64,000 bases of DNA from Cydia pomonella (lineage: Eukaryota > Arthropoda > Insecta > Lepidoptera > Tortricidae): assembly GCF_033807575.1 (NCBI RefSeq), contig NC_084711.1:9734001-9798000 (forward strand), read 5' to 3'. Position 1 is the first letter of the stretch; each line of letters opens with the position of its first letter. Positions 63,301 through 64,000 of this stretch are shown one piece after another. The notes beneath the pieces were generated by a model, which made no database searches, was not told the origin of the DNA, and worked only from the letters and a program-made list of their open reading frames with translations. Position numbers and translations under genes: made by a program.

Positions 63301-64000
63301 CAGAAAGTTAGAGTTAATTAATTATTGACACTAACCATTTTATGATACAGGAAACTTCTGTTTTGAATATTAAGTGCTGTGTAGATTGTAACAATTTTTT
63401 TTTATACAATTTAGTAGTAATTGCTACAGTTGTTGTCTAGGATAAACCGTGGAGGGAACATTACGTAGCTTTATGTTGTCTATCTTTAGGCCGTCCGCTA
63501 GCTGGCGCTGTTGCACGGAGCGGGTGAGCGGGTTAACAAAAAAATTGTATGAGCAACGCTTACTGGCGCGGATGCGTGCGACAGATTTTCTCTCAGTGGC
63601 GCCCGCGAGCTTGCGGACGCCCTTAACACATTCACCGCTGAGCTACGGTCGTAACGCTACGTCGTAGCCGATAACATGGATTTCTCAGTATATAGCGGAA
63701 ATGCTTCGTAGAGGCAAAACGACAACGTTTCGTGATTAGCGCTGAATGGGTTAATTGTACCTAGTTGTATTTACATAATTAGATTATACATAATTAGCCA
63801 TTATAAAAAAAATAAGTTACGAAACATACTTACAATTTTTTCTTCATTTCATATCATTGAGTTTTCATATATGTATATCTGTTTACGTTGACTTTTTACG
63901 AGTCTAACGGGAACAATCTGCTCTCAGAACGAGGAGGATCCGGTGGGGCTCAGTGATATTCAACTTCTTGGAAGTGGCAGCAATCATATTCTACAATAGC
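39087..64000 (+). CDS. SOAT: Sterol O-acyltransferase (ACAT/SOAT, MBOAT family), 3'-partial
   Basis: Five exons, join(39087..39331, 40035..40186, 47458..47594, 58239..58381, 63928..64000), give 250 codons in one frame. The enzyme joins a fatty acyl-CoA to sterol in the ER membrane for storage as steryl ester. Evidence: residues 53-82 (HIRAIYHIFV...YDLVERGK) match the first membrane segment of SOATs, and APTLIYRDQY at 215-224 is the hallmark that separates SOAT from DGAT1. RIRWG follows as in animal SOATs. The family's FYxDWWN motif and catalytic histidine lie beyond the window. All introns are GT-AG (703, 7271, 10644, 5546 bp; phases 2, 1, 0, 2). The usual Pro after YRDxY is Leu here. The start is uncertain: ATG follows directly on a splice-like CAG, and a second ATG lies 15 bases on, so an upstream coding exon is possible. 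Confidence 0.85.
40035..40186 (+). CDS. SOAT: SOAT exon B
   Basis: After TTTCGCAG; completes Lys82, then INIGTSTVKYGFGDIG and a hydrophobic stretch FSIALSFYPGLLLYTAG, ending one base into Gly133. The donor is ACTG|GTAGGT. An overlapping 74-codon frame at 40070-40294 is a shadow. Confidence 0.82.
41125..41606 (-). repeat. Interspersed repeat family B, minus copy
   Basis: Begins AGGGTTCCGTAGTCAACTAT with TCTGTCTGTCC and AGTAAAAAGAGCGCTGCGTA, and ends GACATGCTCTTGACCGAT. It is the inverse of the 9473-10102 layout. The minus frame 41408-41590 lies inside it. Confidence 0.6.
42231..42360 (+). mobile_element. Non-LTR retrotransposon 3' end, copy 1
   Basis: CATCCACCTTGACATTTCTC, then TATGATTGACTGGTAGACAA, TGCCATGAGGCATTAAGTCC and an AATTAAATAAATTAAT tail. 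A sister copy is at 51602-51720. Confidence 0.5.
43166..43410. mobile_element. hAT-type MITE with intact 8-bp target duplication
   Basis: CAGGGGTTCCCAAAGT at the left and TTGGGAAACCCTG at the right are inverted hAT-style ends. GAATAGAT flanks both sides exactly (43158-43165 and 43411-43418), the 8-bp duplication typical of hAT transposons. The inside is GC-rich (GTGCGCCGCGGCGCCCTGGT) and has no coding frame. The perfect duplication suggests a fairly young insertion in this SOAT intron. Confidence 0.88.
44662..44800. mobile_element. Foldback MITE with TAA duplication (PIF/Harbinger type)
   Basis: CCCCCTTATTCATAAACGTG is the exact inverse of the right end CACGTTTATGAATAAGGGGG; the arms extend about 60 bp (to GGGACAAACGATGATCAGC) with one mismatch around a short centre. 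TAA flanks both sides (44659-44661, 44801-44803), fitting the TWA target of PIF/Harbinger. Confidence 0.8.
45569..46341. mobile_element. Unit with 18-bp inverted arms, split by a family G repeat
   Basis: GTTTTTCATCACACTTGC (45569-45586) is exactly inverted at 46324-46341. The family G repeat at 45827-46160 sits between. This looks like one element interrupted by another, though the arms could belong to two separate copies in opposite directions. Confidence 0.4.
45827..46160 (+). mobile_element. Repeat family G, copy 1 (ends in LINE tail)
   Basis: Shares ordered text with 57733-58092: GTCCTTAAACTACG, TGGTAGGGCACAGC, GATCTAGAGCAGAGCCCAAC, ACCTCCACCTTACAGAAAAC, AGGTTGCCAGAGCTCAA. It ends in CCATCAGGCGGGCCGTATG...TTTGCCACC and A-rich sequence. 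The 3' part is the same tail as family A. Probably a short non-autonomous retroelement. Confidence 0.6.
46526..46570 (+). mobile_element. RTE-like 3' end with (TTA)n tail
   Basis: GCCCAGCAGTGGGACGTATA, TAGGCTGAA then a TTA microsatellite (46555-46568). This is the familiar 3' tail of moth RTE-type elements. Confidence 0.5.
47118..47290. mobile_element. Foldback MITE, 173 bp
   Basis: GCCTGATTCGAACTTTAAGA at the left is matched in inverse by TCTTAAAGTTCGAATCGGGC with one mismatch, and the arms continue (AAAGATACGATATGGAT...ATCCATATCGTATCTTT) to about 55 bp. It lies 168 bp upstream of a SOAT exon. Confidence 0.75.
47458..47594 (+). CDS. SOAT: SOAT exon C
   Basis: After TTTATTTAAAG (weak polypyrimidine tract); completes Gly133, then 45 codons LRWLWKTTAIAG...VTVTCEM, ending on a full codon with donor ATG|GTAAAA. 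GC content is about 63%, in strong contrast to the intron. It encodes a hydrophobic segment and the loop before FRFAMK, which aligns with the conserved E-x-R-F-x-M-K region of SOATs. Confidence 0.8.
47635..47764. mobile_element. Foldback MITE, 130 bp, 40 bp after a SOAT splice donor
   Basis: ATGTGACGTTCCACGGGTAA is matched in inverse by TTACCCACGGAACGACATCG...TCACAT, with GGTGCCTTAAGGTGGTTAGCG against CGCCAACCGCCTTTAGGTAC inside. Non-coding. Confidence 0.7.
48572..48620 (+). repeat. Repeat shared with 50193-50241
   Basis: AATAACGTTCATTTGGTTTT and GTTTGATATATTACAG then GTATTTTCG; the sister at 50193 differs by few bases. Both are preceded by TCGGCTAGTAGAAT, the second with an insertion between. 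Confidence 0.55.
48623..48846 (+). mobile_element. tRNA-derived SINE, 5'-truncated plus copy
   Basis: GATGAGCATGGATATTTGTT, CCTGAGTCATGGGTGTTTTC, TAAGTACCCTCAACAC and GGGACTTAGTCAATTTGTGT, ending in a TTTA-rich tail, are the inverse of the body of the SINEs at 56167 and 62943. The tRNA-like head is missing. Confidence 0.7.
50193..50460. repeat. Interspersed repeat, second copy with longer body
   Basis: Starts as 48572-48620 and continues TCGCACTAGTGTGGTGAAAA, CTCGTGCCTTGAAACTCTCG and CCCTCGCTACGCTTGTAGTT to about 50460. The minus frame at 50191-50385 lies in it and is not a gene. Confidence 0.45.
51096..51148. repeat. Perfect 15-bp hairpin
   Basis: ATGAAATACGGGAAT and ATTCCCGTATTTCAT are exact inverses 23 bases apart. 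Confidence 0.6.
51602..51720 (+). mobile_element. Non-LTR retrotransposon 3' end, copy 2
   Basis: CACTGCACCCACCTTGACGC, CCTATGGTTGACTGGTAGAG and AATGCCTGTAGTGGCATCAA match 42231-42345 in order. The tail is lost. Confidence 0.5.
53370..53714 (+). pseudogene. Possible pseudogene interrupted by one TAG
   Basis: One plus frame runs from 53370 to TAA at 53712-53714 with a single stop (TAG, 53568-53570). Before the stop it reads ETVTGVTSDKKVVFTQIQSQ...TPFGLASRVPTRNN; after it, GKTVESETLHKSPGPSSAAA...NNAIASVAATNIVKL. Both halves have protein-like composition (Ser/Ala/Thr/Lys-rich, balanced), the region is GC-richer than its flanks, and the phase is kept. No splice sites in the SOAT frame fit it, so it is not a SOAT exon. 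It may be a retrocopied gene fragment or transposon gag. I do not recognise the protein. Confidence 0.25.
55325..55425. mobile_element. Decayed copy of the TTAA-ended MITE at 63623
   Basis: TAGCGCTACGTCGTAGCCGG, AAATGCTTCGTAGACACGTA and CACGATTATTTAGCGGATGGG parallel the copy at 63650-63750. Confidence 0.45.
56167..56429 (-). mobile_element. tRNA-derived SINE, full length, with target duplication
   Basis: On the minus strand the 5' head carries pol III promoter boxes: A-box TGGCCTAGTGG (complement of 56408-56418) and B-box GGTTCAAATAC (complement of 56364-56374). After the tRNA-like head come a unique body (TGAGCATGGATATTTG...) and a TTTA-rich 3' tail. GATCTA flanks both ends (56161-56166, 56430-56435). 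It lies antisense in a SOAT intron. Confidence 0.85.
56925..57075 (-). mobile_element. LINE 3' fragment, minus orientation
   Basis: AGCAAACGAGCAGACCAGCC, GCCTGATGGGAAGCGGTCAG, CGTCGCCCATGGACAT and GCGTTGCCGACCCTTGAGAA. Same design as family A (TGATGG...GCGTTGCCGACCCTT) but a distinct family. Confidence 0.5.
57733..58092 (+). mobile_element. Repeat family G, copy 2 (ends in LINE tail)
   Basis: ACCCGGGTATGTCCTTAAAC through GTATGCTTGTTTGCCACCAA and an A run. Ordered match to 45827-46160, and the better-preserved 3' end of the two. It lies 146 bp upstream of a SOAT exon. Confidence 0.65.
58239..58381 (+). CDS. SOAT: SOAT exon D (YRDQY signature)
   Basis: After TTTTGTTACAG; codons 179-225 plus two bases: FRFAMKIHAVAIACAP...PTFRHYLYYLFAPTLIYRDQ and YL. 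This is the most conserved SOAT segment in the window. The donor is CTGAG|GTAAGG. The linker between FRFAMK and PTFRHYLYY is slightly shorter than in vertebrate forms. Confidence 0.9.
58568..59110 (+). repeat. Interspersed repeat family B, plus copy
   Basis: CTGGCCAAGAGCATGTCAGG, GGGTTCTGTAGTTACC, GCAGCGCTTTGTACGT, GATAACTCAAAAACGG and AAGACCTTTCCAACGA in the order of 9473-10102. The GACA run is short (59088-59096). Confidence 0.6.
59285..59400. repeat. Repeat shared with 35519-35625
   Basis: GCAGTATGGTTCCATTTTTA, CACTTTCGCACTTACATACT and TTAGAACGTGACAGGCATGG repeat the text at 35.5 kb. The 63-codon frame over it is a by-product. Confidence 0.55.
60848..60950 (-). repeat. Interspersed repeat family D fragment, minus
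   Basis: TTTTTAGGGTTCCGTAGCCA, AAAAACGGAACCC and CATGTCCGTCTGTCTGTCCG followed by TATGTCACAGCCAC, the inverse of 27890-27980. Confidence 0.6.
61485..61870 (-). pseudogene. LINE fragment (ORF2 C-terminus and 3' UTR), minus
   Basis: Read on the minus strand, about 61870-61725 gives a basic run like FEACKYIRRNLERIPSN, then RNLLYVPPRRLAKS, in the style of Jockey-like ORF2 ends. The 3' side closes in an AATGATTTAT/TAGATAGAT-type tail near 61485. Short and broken. Confidence 0.4.
62332..62566. mobile_element. Foldback MITE, 235 bp, nested
   Basis: AACGCCATTTGACTTTGATT at the left and CAAGTCAAATGGCGTTA at the right are inverse; the arms continue to AAAAGTGGCGTCATCT against AGATGGCGCCACTTTTT over about 85 bp. 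The frame at 62283-62474 crosses it and is not a gene. Confidence 0.65.
62831..63324. repeat. 108-bp direct repeat pair flanking a SINE
   Basis: 62831-62938 and 63217-63324 are about 97% identical (AAAGCAAATGAAACTGATTA, TATTTCGA, ACTGTTGAAAAGAGTACGTA, GTTAATTAATT). The SINE occupies the gap. Confidence 0.85.
62943..63216 (-). mobile_element. tRNA-derived SINE, second full copy
   Basis: Same head and body as 56167-56429: A-box complement CCACTAGGCCA and B-box complement GGATTTGAACC, with the TTTA tail at 62943-62965. It is bounded by the 108-bp direct repeats rather than a short target duplication. Confidence 0.82.
63623..63754. mobile_element. MITE with TTAA ends (piggyBac-like)
   Basis: TTAA|CACATTCACCGCT at the left and AGCGCTGAATGGG|TTAA at the right are imperfect inverses (12 of about 15). 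TTAA at both sides fits the piggyBac target. A decayed relative is at 55325-55425. It ends 173 bp upstream of the last SOAT exon. Confidence 0.5.
63928..64000 (+). CDS. SOAT: SOAT exon E (cut by window end)
   Basis: After CTGCTCTCAG; one base completes Arg226, then 24 codons TRRIRWGSVIFNFLEVAAII and FYNS to the last base. R-R-I-R-W then a hydrophobic segment follows the YRDxY loop in SOATs, which confirms the acceptor and frame. Confidence 0.85.

Larger units (their letters stand above)
58382..63927 (+). other. SOAT intron (5.5 kb)
   Basis: Holds a family B repeat, a MITE-like repeat at 59285-59400, a family D fragment, a 1.2 kb inverted-repeat unit with nested elements (61421-62632), a SINE between direct repeats (62831-63324) and a TTAA-ended MITE (63623-63754). 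Minus frames near 60256-60529 show no domain. Confidence 0.75.

Overview
This is an AT-rich, animal-type nuclear DNA window, almost certainly from a moth or butterfly. The case for Lepidoptera rests on three things: a two-exon gene of the lepidopteran fungal-protease-inhibitor type, GT-AG introns of 0.7 to 10.6 kb, and a dense load of repeat types I associate with lepidopteran genomes (Helitron, RTE- and Jockey/R1-like fragments, a tRNA-derived SINE, many foldback MITEs). The species cannot be named from sequence alone. No rRNA, tRNA gene, CRISPR array or operon-like structure is visible.

Layout. 1-4007: 3' part of an autonomous Helitron (Rep-HUH plus Pif1-like helicase) with one frameshift just after the HUH motif; it ends at a textbook hairpin plus CTAG. 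4.2-12.3 kb: intergenic DNA with a retrotransposon ORF1 fragment and several foldback elements, including an unusual nested palindrome at 11421-11618 with a target-site duplication. 12339-18726 (+): a complete two-exon gene for a small secreted cysteine-rich protein (105 aa), with a 6.1 kb TE-filled intron. 18.7-39 kb: mostly repeats, with an orphan GC-rich terminal exon at 31364-31565 (+) that resembles the C-terminus of M1-family aminopeptidases. 39087-64000 (+): five exons of a sterol O-acyltransferase (SOAT/ACAT, MBOAT family) that runs off the right edge; its introns hold SINEs, a hAT MITE, a PIF/Harbinger-type MITE, LINE tails and a possible pseudogene.

The two recognised host genes act separately: one product is predicted to be secreted, possibly for antifungal or protease-inhibitor defence, and the other is an ER enzyme esterifying sterols. 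Nothing links them in one pathway. I found no convincing new biological system. The most unusual structures are the palindrome of palindromes at 11.4 kb, the SINE between two 108-bp direct repeats at 62.8-63.3 kb, and a 1.2 kb unit bounded by inverted repeats at 61.4-62.6 kb.
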